Below, in pieces: positions 1 through 5,629 of a stretch of 6,128 nt of DNA. The notes under the pieces were generated by a model. It worked only from the letters and a program-made list of their open reading frames with translations, had not been told where the DNA came from and ran no database searches. The stretch spans positions 1-6,128 of the forward strand of contig VBAN01000497.1 of assembly GCA_005882445.1 (NCBI GenBank). The letters are read 5' to 3'. A program made the position numbers and the translations under genes. The stretch's first letter is position 1, and every line of letters begins with the position of its first letter. Source of the stretch: Candidatus Segetimicrobium genomatis (GTDB lineage: Bacteria; Sysuimicrobiota; Sysuimicrobiia; Sysuimicrobiales; Segetimicrobiaceae).

Positions 1-1320
1 CTCCTTGAGGTCGCCGGGGATCAGCGTGCACCAGTGGTGCCCGTTATTCATCGCGATGCCGGTGCGCCCGATCACGACGCCGGATCCATACGAGGACCCC
101 AGGGTCTGCGTAATATTGACGGCCAACCCGCTCTCATCCGCGGCCGCCAGGTGCGTGGTCGACCGCTCGGGGGCCTTGCGGGCCCGCCGGATCCTGCCGC
201 CGCGGCGCCGGGCGGCGATGCGGCGCCGAGCGCCGGTGCGATCGGCGCGGTCGCTCCGGGCGCTTCGCGCATGCCGTGACCGTCCCCGCACCCCCTCCAG
301 CCGGCGGGTGACCTCGGCCCGCAGTTCGTGGATGCGTTCGTCGCTCAGCATCCATACCAGCGGCACCTCGACAAACAGCGGATCCGCGACGTGCGCCGCC
401 GCATCCATCCGGGCGAGCCGGATCGCCTCCGCCACCAGCGCCACGTAGTCCGGGCCGAGGTGCTCCAGGTCGTCCAGGTCGAACGCCTCGAGAATGCGCA
501 GCGTCTGGAGAATCTGCACCGCGCTGCTGGGCGGCGGGGTCGTTCGGAGCTCGTAGTCCCGGTACATGGCCCGCAGGGGCGGTTCCCACTTGAGCGTCTC
601 GGGATAGCGGCGCAGGTCGTCGTCGGTGATCAACCCGCCGTGCTCGGACAGGTAGGTCGCGATCGTCCGCCCCAGGGCGCCGTCATAGAAGGCCATCCAG
701 CCGTCCCCGGCGAGCGTCCGGAGGGTGGCCGCCAGGCCGGGCTGGCGGAGCGTCTGGCCGGCTTCATAGGGCCGGCCATCGTTGAGGTAGGTCCGCGCGG
801 CGTCTGGGTGCGGCCTCAGCCGATCGACCGCCTGGGCCGAGCGCTCGAAGTCGAACCGCGTGACCGGAGCCCCCCCGTCGGCGAGCTCAATCGCCGGCTC
901 GAGCACCTGCGCGATCGGCAGGCGGCCGAACTCCCCGTGCAGGCGCGCCCATCCCGCGACGATCCCGGGCACCATCGGCGCCATCGGGCCGATATCCTGG
1001 GTCTCCTCCGTGAACATCTCCGCGCGCGCGTGGTCCGGGGAACGCCCCATGAAGTTCAGCGTGCGGGTCTCACCGCCCGGCAGCGTGATCACGGCGATGC
1101 CGATCCCGCCGAGCCCGGAGAAGTAGGGTTCCACGACCGTGACGGCCGCGGCGGTCGCGACCACCGCGTCGACGGCATTGCCTCCGGCGGCCAGCATCCG
1201 AAGCCCGGCCTGCGTCGCGAGCGGATTGGCCGATGCGACCATCCCCCGGCGCCCCAGCGCGGCAGGGCGGACGCCGAACTCAGATGCTCCTCCCGCGTAT
1301 GCCACAACCCACCCCCCCAT
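1..1320 (-). CDS. Gamma-glutamyltransferase family protein (Ntn hydrolase), C-terminus beyond the left edge
   Basis: The family transfers or hydrolyses gamma-glutamyl groups, for example from glutathione, after cleaving itself to expose an N-terminal threonine. The minus frame is open from ATG 1318-1320 to the left edge (440 codons). Seen: the family opening GRRGMVASANPLA (from about residue 24), then AAGGNAVDAVVATAAA and VEPYFSGLGG, and near the end STTHLAAADESG, SSYGSGVV and GIAMNNGHHW. The likely catalytic threonine is the first T of TTH (157-159, residue 388 from this start), close to Thr391 of the E. coli enzyme. About 130-150 small-subunit residues are missing. No signal peptide is visible, so it may be cytoplasmic. 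Oddities: FMGRSP replaces FREMAP of the E. coli protein, where Arg114 contacts substrate, and an 18-arginine stretch precedes the threonine. GHHW after NN suggests the divergent YwrD-like branch rather than classical Ggt. The start is uncertain: ATG 1320 lacks a clear ribosome binding site, and GTG 1303-1305 behind a G-run is possible. The gene is divergent from the operon. Confidence 0.9.
   Translation of the reverse strand, partial: MGGWVVAYAGGASEFGVRPAALGRRGMVASANPLATQAGLRMLAAGGNAVDAVVATAAAVTVVEPYFSGLGGIGIAVITLPGGETRTLNFMGRSPDHARAEMFTEETQDIGPMAPMVPGIVAGWARLHGEFGRLPIAQVLEPAIELADGGAPVTRFDFERSAQAVDRLRPHPDAARTYLNDGRPYEAGQTLRQPGLAATLRTLAGDGWMAFYDGALGRTIATYLSEHGGLITDDDLRRYPETLKWEPPLRAMYRDYELRTTPPPSSAVQILQTLRILEAFDLDDLEHLGPDYVALVAEAIRLARMDAAAHVADPLFVEVPLVWMLSDERIHELRAEVTRRLEGVRGRSRHARSARSDRADRTGARRRIAARRRGGRIRRARKAPERSTTHLAAADESGLAVNITQTLGSSYGSGVVIGRTGIAMNNGHHWCTLIPGDLKE
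160..288 (-). other. Arginine-rich linker just before the autoprocessing threonine of the gamma-glutamyltransferase
   Basis: Forty-three consecutive codons between the end of the recognisable large-subunit region and the STTH cleavage site encode 18 arginines and one lysine, with clusters such as ARRRIAARRRGGRIRRARK. The neighbouring protein is far less basic. The frame is unbroken and its third codon positions remain strongly GC, which favours real coding sequence. A compensating pair of frameshifts is an alternative, because the minus frame with codons starting at 272 gives a milder Ala/Pro/Gly linker. Confidence 0.6.
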
Positions 1321-1394
1321 AAAAGGCCGCAGGGCCGAGCCTGAGCCCTCCCGGCCCACGCCGGAGCCCCCTAAGTGCCGAACGTTGACGCTGC

Positions 1395-1412
1395 GGGGGG
1401 TTCTACGCCCCC
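1395..1412. repeat. G-run/C-run inverted repeat
   Basis: A run of six Gs (1395-1400) is followed after TTCTACG by five Cs (1408-1412). It could form a 5-bp GC stem with a loop of about 8 nt on either strand. No T-run follows on either side, so there is no support for an intrinsic terminator. Confidence 0.35.
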
Positions 1413-1420
1413 AGGTCGAT

Positions 1421-1442
1421 TCCTCCGCAGTCGTGCGGAGGA
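1421..1442. repeat. Perfect 9-bp inverted repeat with a GTCG loop
   Basis: TCCTCCGCA (1421-1429) and TGCGGAGGA (1434-1442) are exact reverse complements around the tetraloop GTCG. The dyad ends 25 bp before the -35 box of the operon promoter. It could be an operator, a structure in the leader of the leftward gamma-glutamyltransferase transcript, or a relic. No T-tract follows on either strand, which argues against a classical terminator. Confidence 0.55.
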
Positions 1443-1453
1443 GTGTCGAAGAG

Positions 1454-1468
1454 ATTTTCTGGGAAAAT
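1454..1468. promoter_or_regulatory. 6-bp inverted repeat abutting the -35 box, possible operator
   Basis: ATTTTC (1454-1459) and GAAAAT (1463-1468) are perfect inverted arms around TGG, and the last T is also the first base of the -35 hexamer. An imperfect larger dyad, CTGGGAAA (1459-1466) with CTTTCCAG (1482-1489), straddles the -35 box. The position suits a repressor or activator site. The AT content could instead act simply as an UP-like element. Confidence 0.4.
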
Positions 1469-1496
1469 TGACACATCTTGGCTTTCCAGGGATAAT
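1468..1496 (+). promoter_or_regulatory. Sigma70-type promoter for the four-gene operon
   Basis: TTGACA (1468-1473, perfect -35 consensus) is separated by exactly 17 bp from GATAAT (1491-1496, five of six matches to TATAAT). It lies in an AT-rich island in otherwise very GC-rich DNA, upstream of the lipid kinase gene and on its strand. A start near 1503 would give an untranslated leader of about 115 nt. The match suggests a strong housekeeping promoter. Confidence 0.8.
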
Positions 1497-1502
1497 AGGG
1501 GG

Positions 1503-1618
1503 TTGGAAGGCGTCTCTATATCGGTCCGTGCCCCCCTGCCCAAGGGTGGGTGTCCCCACATGCCGGCCCATGCGGCTGCCACACGCACGAGGGCGTGGAC
1601 CGTTAGAGGAGTGACGGT
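1503..1618 (+). promoter_or_regulatory. Long 5' leader of the operon with a small hairpin and a ribosome binding site
   Basis: The inferred leader is GC-rich and contains several complementary C-runs and G-runs around 1530-1557, plus a 5-bp stem CACGC (1582-1586)/GCGTG (1593-1597) with loop ACGAGG just ahead of the ribosome binding site. It could be structured RNA, but I do not recognise a riboswitch class. Its transcription start is inferred from the promoter, not observed. Confidence 0.35.
1605..1611 (+). promoter_or_regulatory. Ribosome binding site of the lipid kinase gene
   Basis: AGAGGAG ends 7 nt before ATG 1619-1621. This is good complementarity and spacing, and it fixes the start of the first operon gene. 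Confidence 0.75.
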
Positions 1619-2572
1619 ATGCCGGCGACATTGATCGTGGCGAACCTTCGCTCCGGCGGCGGGCGGGCGCGCGACGTCCTGCCTCTGGTCACCAGCGCGT
1701 TCAAGCGCCACGGTCGGGAGTACGAGTTGATTATCGCACCGACCGGGGAGGCCACCGCCCCGATGCTGTCGGAATTCCTCGCCGCCGCGCGGACCTCGTT
1801 CGACCAGGTGGCCGTCATCGGCGGGGACGGGACGCTCAACGGGGCCGTCAACGGGATCCTGACGAGCGGCGTGAACCTGACGCTCGGCATCATCCCCTGC
1901 GGCACCGGGAACGAGATCATCCGCGCGCTCGGCATCCCCCGGGATCCGGAGCGGGCCGTGGACGTGCTCCTCGCCGGCCAGGTCTGCCCGATCGACGTCG
2001 GCAAGGTCAACAACCGGTACTTCCTTAATATCTTCGGCCTGGGGTACGACGTCCAGGTCGTCAAGATGGTGAACACCCTCCGGGCCCGGTACCGGCTGGC
2101 CCGCAACCGGTCGGTCTACTACGTTGCCGCCCTGCTCCTGCTGTCGAGCGGATTCGACCCCTTCCAGGCGCGGGTCCAGGTCGGGGAGCGGGTGTTCAAC
2201 GGACGGGCCGTCCTGATCGCCGCGGCGAACGGCCGGATGTACGGCGAGCGGCTGCTGGCGCTGCCCGCCCCGAGCCTGTCGGACGGGCTGCTGGACCTCT
2301 ACCTCCTCGAAGAACTGCACTCGCGGACCATCCGCAAGACCGCCCGCCTGCTGCGCCGCCTCCCGGTCCCAGAGCTCAGCGTCGAGCGCTGCTCGTCGGT
2401 GCGGATTCAGCTCGACCAGCGGCGCGAGGCCCAGGTGGACGGCAGCCTGCTCGGCCCGGCCCAGACCTACGACCTCTCGCTGCTGCCGCGCCGGATCTCG
2501 GTCATCCACCCGGCGCCGTCCGTGCTGACGGGCGACGCGCCCAGGACAGAGACGGGCGCGGAGCGCCGGTAG
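1619..2572 (+). CDS. Diacylglycerol kinase family lipid kinase (DgkB/YegS-like)
   Basis: The family phosphorylates a lipid alcohol, typically diacylglycerol to phosphatidic acid, with ATP at the inner face of the membrane. The 317-residue length is normal. Seen: the N-terminal strand LIVANLRSGGGRA (5-17, family pattern NP.SG), the nucleotide-binding GGDGTLNGAVNG (68-79), PCGTGNEIIRALGIPRD (93-109), the SDGLLDLYLL block (221-230) and a C-terminal QVDG (272-275). Asp274 matches the conserved Asp of the VDGE motif, proposed as catalytic base in DgkB. Differences: GGDGTLN is followed by G where E is usual, GTGNE stands where GTaND is usual, YGER stands near the usual YGGG, and VDGS stands where VDGE is usual. 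The true lipid could therefore be diacylglycerol or another lipid. It is the first operon gene, with a clear ribosome binding site, and ends 5 nt before a diacylglycerol-type glycosyltransferase gene, which supports a role in glycerolipid metabolism. Family certain; substrate uncertain. Confidence 0.9.
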   Translation: MPATLIVANLRSGGGRARDVLPLVTSAFKRHGREYELIIAPTGEATAPMLSEFLAAARTSFDQVAVIGGDGTLNGAVNGILTSGVNLTLGIIPCGTGNEIIRALGIPRDPERAVDVLLAGQVCPIDVGKVNNRYFLNIFGLGYDVQVVKMVNTLRARYRLARNRSVYYVAALLLLSSGFDPFQARVQVGERVFNGRAVLIAAANGRMYGERLLALPAPSLSDGLLDLYLLEELHSRTIRKTARLLRRLPVPELSVERCSSVRIQLDQRREAQVDGSLLGPAQTYDLSLLPRRISVIHPAPSVLTGDAPRTETGAERR

Positions 2573-2577
2573 GCGGG

Positions 2578-3747
2578 ATGCTCCTCTCGATCCTCTCGTG
2601 CAACTACGGCGGGGGCCACCGCCGGGTCGGCGAAGCGATCGCCGAGGAATGGGAGGCGCGGACCGGGGGCCGCGCGGAGGTCGTCGACTACTTCGCCCGG
2701 TTCGTTCACCCCGTGTTCGACGCCATCACCAAATTCTCGTACATCCAGAGTGTCCGCCGGGCGCCGATCATGTACGGGATGTTCTACAAGGCCACCGGGG
2801 AAATCCGGCCCGACTCGCCCGTGCAGCGGGCGATCAACCGGATGGGGCTGGAGCGGCTGGACCGCTACCTCAAGGCGGAGCGGCCGGACGTCGTCTGCTG
2901 CGTCCACTGCACGCCGGCCGGCACGATGTCCGACCTCAAGATCGCCGGGCGCGGCGAGGTCCCCTGCCTCACCATCATCACCGACTACGTCACCCACAGC
3001 CAGTGGATCCACCCGGGCGTGGACGAATACAGCGTGCCCGCCGCGGAGGTCAGGGACGGGCTGCTCGCCCGCGGCATCCCGGCGCACCGGATCACGGTCA
3101 CGGGCCTCCCCATCGAACGCAAGTTCCTCCGCACGCTGGACCGCGCGGCCATCGCGCGGCGGCTCGATCTCGCCCCCGACCGGCCGGTGATCCTCGTGAT
3201 GGCCGGCGCCTACGCCATGCTCGGCGGCGTCGGGGACGTGGCCCGCGTGCTCGCCCGCTTCCCGCGGCCGCTCCAAGCCCTCGTCGTCTGCGGGCACGAC
3301 CGCCGGCTCGCGGACCAGGTGCGCGCGCGCATGGCCGGTTCGCCCCACCCCTTCCACGTCTTCGAGTACGTGGACAACGTCGAGGAGCTGATGGCGGCCA
3401 GCGACCTGCTGATCACAAAGGCCGGCGGGGTGACGGTGAGCGAGGCGATGGTGCTGCGGCTGCCGATGCTGATCTACCGGCCCATCCCCGGGCAAGAAGA
3501 GGGCAATACCAAGTATCTGCTCGACCACGGCGCCGCCCTCGCCCCGAAGACCCCGGAGATGCTGCACAGCATGCTCGAGACGCTCCTCGCCGACCCGGCG
3601 CGTCTCGCCGCGATGAAGCAGGCCGCGGAGGAGCTGGCGCGGCCCGGCGCCACCCAGCAGGTCGTCGCCCACCTCACTCAGCTTGCGGGGACGAGCCCCA
3701 GGCCCGCCCCCCAGAGGACGCTCGCCACCTCCATCCCGCGGACTTGA
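2578..3747 (+). CDS. UgtP/MGDG-synthase-like diacylglycerol glycosyltransferase (GT28)
   Basis: Members such as UgtP/YpfP and plant MGD1 transfer glucose or galactose from a UDP-sugar to diacylglycerol at the membrane surface. The protein has 389 residues, normal for the family. The N-terminal MGDG-synthase domain has CNYGGGHRRVGEAI (8-21), matching the lipid-side GxGH motif, and TDYVTHSQWIHPGVDEYSV (135-153), a family signature, followed by TGLPI (175-179). The C-terminal donor-binding domain has VMAGAYAMLGG (207-217), FEYVDNVEELMAASDLLITKAGGVTVSEAM (262-291) and YRPIPGQEEGN (300-310), which closely parallel B. subtilis UgtP. No membrane span is present, so it is probably a peripheral inner-face enzyme. 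The start ATG directly precedes the family N-terminal strand; only weak GGCGGG lies upstream, so it probably relies on coupling to the kinase gene 5 nt before it. Its TGA overlaps the next gene's TTG start. The sugar and the number of sugars added cannot be read from the sequence. Confidence 0.9.
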   Translation: MLLSILSCNYGGGHRRVGEAIAEEWEARTGGRAEVVDYFARFVHPVFDAITKFSYIQSVRRAPIMYGMFYKATGEIRPDSPVQRAINRMGLERLDRYLKAERPDVVCCVHCTPAGTMSDLKIAGRGEVPCLTIITDYVTHSQWIHPGVDEYSVPAAEVRDGLLARGIPAHRITVTGLPIERKFLRTLDRAAIARRLDLAPDRPVILVMAGAYAMLGGVGDVARVLARFPRPLQALVVCGHDRRLADQVRARMAGSPHPFHVFEYVDNVEELMAASDLLITKAGGVTVSEAMVLRLPMLIYRPIPGQEEGNTKYLLDHGAALAPKTPEMLHSMLETLLADPARLAAMKQAAEELARPGATQQVVAHLTQLAGTSPRPAPQRTLATSIPRT

Positions 3748-4901
3748 AATCTCAGAGAGAAATCGGGCTCCTCGCCATCTCGGTCGGCCTCGTCGAGTTC
3801 GTCCATGGGGCGCTCTTGTTCGTGCTCCTGCCGACGCTGGTGGCCACACGGCTCGGCTGGCCGATGGGCACGATCGGCGCCGCCGTCGCGGTCTATTTCT
3901 TCGCCGAGGTGGCGGTCAAGCTGGTCTCCGGGTGGCTCGTCGACCGCATCGGTGCGCGGCGGATGCTGCTGGTGGGACTCTGGATCTACGCGGCCGCGTT
4001 CGCCGGCCTCGTCGCCTCGCGTCACACCTGGCAGGTGTTCCTCGCCCTCGCCGCGATGGGCGCGGGCGCGTCTCCCCTGTGGCCCGCCGCGCTGACCCGC
4101 CTGACGCGCAGCGCGGGTCCCGAAGTCGGCGAAGCGCTGGGCCACCTGTTCTCGCTGTGGATCCTGGGCGCGGGGCTGGGGATCGGCACCGCCACGCTGC
4201 TGAGCCGGACGAACCATCCCGTATCGCTCAAGGTCTTCATCCTCCCGCTCCTCGCCGCCCCGGTCCTCGCGTTCCGCCTCGCCGCGGATCCCGCCGGCAC
4301 GGGCGCCACCGGCGGCCCGCGCGTCGGCGAGCTGCTGCGCCTGGTCAGCAGTTCACTCACGCAGCTGTTCTCCAGCCTGATCCCCCAGATCATCGCGGCC
4401 GGCGTGCTCATCCCGATCATCGTCCCCTACCTCCTGACGGTGCGCGGCCTCGACGAACGCGAGCTGCTCGTCCTGATGGTGCTCGTGTTGGGCACGGGGC
4501 TGCTCCTGCTGGCCCCCGCGGGACGAATCGGGGACCGGCTGGGGCGCCGCCTGACGTACGGGCTCGGCCTGGCGACCGTCGCGCTCTTGTTGATCGCGGT
4601 CCCCTTCTGCCGCCCCCTCTGGCTGCTCGCGCTCGACTTTCTGGGGATCGGCATCGGCTACGCGTTCGTCCTCCCGGCCTGGAACAGTATTCTGCTGCGC
4701 CTCCTGCCCGAGGACGTGCGCGGCGCCGGCCTCGGGATTCTGATGACCGTCGAGGGCATGGGTGGGGTGATCGGCCCGCTGGTAGGCGGGCTCCTCTGGC
4801 AGATTGCGAACCCGACCGCGCCGTTCTTCCTGAGCGGCGGGCTGCTGCTGCTCGCCTCCGGAGCGGCGACCCGGTGGCGCACGGACGTCGTGGAGGGGTA
4901 A
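3744..4901 (+). CDS. 12-helix MFS transporter, TTG start, candidate glycolipid flippase
   Basis: This is a major facilitator superfamily transporter in the inner membrane, 385 residues from the chosen start. I count 12 hydrophobic segments, roughly 7-33, 42-64, 74-91, 95-115, 132-155, 163-182, 205-232, 240-260, 270-288, 291-313, 328-351 and 357-376, with a longer central loop (183-204). The MFS motif A loop GWLVDRIGARR (63-73) recurs in the second half as GRIGDRLGRR (260-269). The TTG at 3744-3746 overlaps the upstream TGA as TTGA. It is the only start that keeps the first helix, since no ATG or GTG lies before it in the open part and the frame further upstream is out of phase inside the glycosyltransferase. 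No nearby ribosome binding site is visible, so translation is probably coupled. Its position directly after a UgtP-like gene matches the staphylococcal ypfP-ltaA order, so glycolipid translocation is plausible. Sequence motifs alone cannot exclude drug or sugar efflux. Confidence 0.88.
   Translation: MKSQREIGLLAISVGLVEFVHGALLFVLLPTLVATRLGWPMGTIGAAVAVYFFAEVAVKLVSGWLVDRIGARRMLLVGLWIYAAAFAGLVASRHTWQVFLALAAMGAGASPLWPAALTRLTRSAGPEVGEALGHLFSLWILGAGLGIGTATLLSRTNHPVSLKVFILPLLAAPVLAFRLAADPAGTGATGGPRVGELLRLVSSSLTQLFSSLIPQIIAAGVLIPIIVPYLLTVRGLDERELLVLMVLVLGTGLLLLAPAGRIGDRLGRRLTYGLGLATVALLLIAVPFCRPLWLLALDFLGIGIGYAFVLPAWNSILLRLLPEDVRGAGLGILMTVEGMGGVIGPLVGGLLWQIANPTAPFFLSGGLLLLASGAATRWRTDVVEG
4892..4898 (+). 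promoter_or_regulatory. Ribosome binding site of the deacetylase gene inside the MFS 3' end
   Basis: GGAGGGG within the last MFS codons lies 2 nt from ATG 4901-4903 (4 nt counting from the GGAGG core). The start overlaps the MFS stop as TAATG, so this fixes the deacetylase start and indicates coupled translation. Confidence 0.65.
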
Positions 4902-5629
4902 TGCAGGGCCTGCGGGCCGGCGTGCGGACCGGGCTCACCGCGGCCGCCGGCGTGCTCGGAGGGGCCGCGGCGTACACGCTCGGGACGCAGGTGATGGCGG
5001 GCGCGATCCGCGTGGGAGTCATCAAGCGCGGGCCGGCCTGTCCGATGGTCGCCCTGACGTTCGACGACGGCCCGGACCCCACGTACACACCGCTGATCCT
5101 CGACACACTCGCCGCCTCCGGCATCCAGGCGACGTTCTTCATGGTCGGCCGCCAGGTCGACGCCTTCCCCGAGGTGGCGCAGGCGGTGGCGCGGGCCGGG
5201 CACGATCTCGGCAACCACACCTACGGGCACCGCCACCTTTGGACCCTGGCTCCGCGGGAAGCGGCCGAAGAAGTCGAACGGGGGGCCGCGGCGGTGGCCG
5301 AGGCCACCGGGATCCATCCCCGCTACTTCCGGCCGCCCTGGGGGATGTTCAACTGGACCGCGTACGTCCGGGCGGGGCAGCTGGGGGAGGAGCGCATCCT
5401 GTGGTCCGTCCGGCCCGAGGGGTGGCTCAAGGGGGTGAGCGCGGGCGAGATGGCCGCGCGCGTCATCCGGTGGGCCCATCCCGGAGCGATCGTGGACCTG
5501 CACGACCGGGGCGGGCATCCCACGACCCCGCGCGCGACCTGGGCCGCGCTCCCCGGGATGATCGCCGGGCTGCGCGCCCAGGGCTACAGGGCCGTGCCGC
5601 TGCGGACGCTGCTCGGCGAAGGCCGCTAA
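4901..5629 (+). CDS. Membrane-anchored polysaccharide deacetylase (NodB homology, CE4)
   Basis: CE4 enzymes remove N- or O-acetyl groups from sugars such as peptidoglycan or GlcNAc polymers, using a metal ion. The protein has 242 residues. An N-terminal hydrophobic stretch (about 11-40) after two arginines looks like a signal anchor placing the domain outside the inner membrane. The NodB motifs are in order: TFDDGPD (53-59, with Asp55 as likely base and Asp56 as metal ligand), NHTYGH (105-110, with His106 and His110 as metal ligands), RPPWG (144-148) and DLHD (199-202, with the likely catalytic His201). The segment usually resembling a D-x-DW motif reads WSVRPEGW (168-175), which lacks the usual aspartate, so the substrate or activity may be atypical. 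It is the fourth operon gene, joined to the MFS gene by TAATG, with its ribosome binding site inside that gene. Its stop overlaps the convergent metalloprotease stop. The substrate could be peptidoglycan, an exopolysaccharide or the operon's own glycolipid. Confidence 0.9.
   Translation: MQGLRAGVRTGLTAAAGVLGGAAAYTLGTQVMAGAIRVGVIKRGPACPMVALTFDDGPDPTYTPLILDTLAASGIQATFFMVGRQVDAFPEVAQAVARAGHDLGNHTYGHRHLWTLAPREAAEEVERGAAAVAEATGIHPRYFRPPWGMFNWTAYVRAGQLGEERILWSVRPEGWLKGVSAGEMAARVIRWAHPGAIVDLHDRGGHPTTPRATWAALPGMIAGLRAQGYRAVPLRTLLGEGR

Larger units (their letters stand above)
1321..1618. other. Divergent intergenic region (298 bp) between the gamma-glutamyltransferase gene and the operon
   Basis: No credible gene was found here; the short open frames in it lack coding character and family motifs. 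It contains a G/C-run hairpin (1395-1412), a perfect 9-bp hairpin (1421-1442), an AT-rich core (about 1450-1500) with a strong rightward promoter, and a leader with a ribosome binding site. I could not find a convincing leftward promoter for the gamma-glutamyltransferase gene, though it should lie here. No tRNA cloverleaf or known riboswitch was recognised. Confidence 0.75.

Noticed and set aside
328..1344. Plus-strand open frame of 338 codons
   Set aside because: It is antisense to the gamma-glutamyltransferase. Its translation is Arg/Gly/His/Pro-rich with no family motif, as expected for a shadow frame in GC-rich DNA.
1395..1442. tRNA-like fragment (GGTTC and GGTCGATTCC near stems)
   Set aside because: No cloverleaf, anticodon arm or CCA end could be assembled on either strand; the stems are simple dyads.
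1371..1631. Small open frames on both strands of the intergenic region
   Set aside because: They span the promoter and leader, have no ribosome binding site or motif, and change composition mid-way.
1403..2509. Minus-strand open frame of 368 codons
   Set aside because: It lies opposite the lipid kinase and runs through the promoter region. Its composition is that of a reverse shadow and no motif was seen.
2598..3743. An in-frame N-terminal extension of the MFS protein back to 2598
   Set aside because: That portion is the out-of-phase reading of the glycosyltransferase gene. Membrane-protein character begins only at the TTG at 3744.
2467..3849. Minus-strand open frame of 460 codons
   Set aside because: It is antisense to the well-supported glycosyltransferase gene, with low-complexity Arg/Pro/Asp/Gly composition and no recognisable domain.
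3683..4900. An in-frame N-terminal extension of the deacetylase back to 3683
   Set aside because: It is the Arg/Pro-rich shadow of the MFS gene. The real start is ATG 4901, with a ribosome binding site and a signal anchor right after it.
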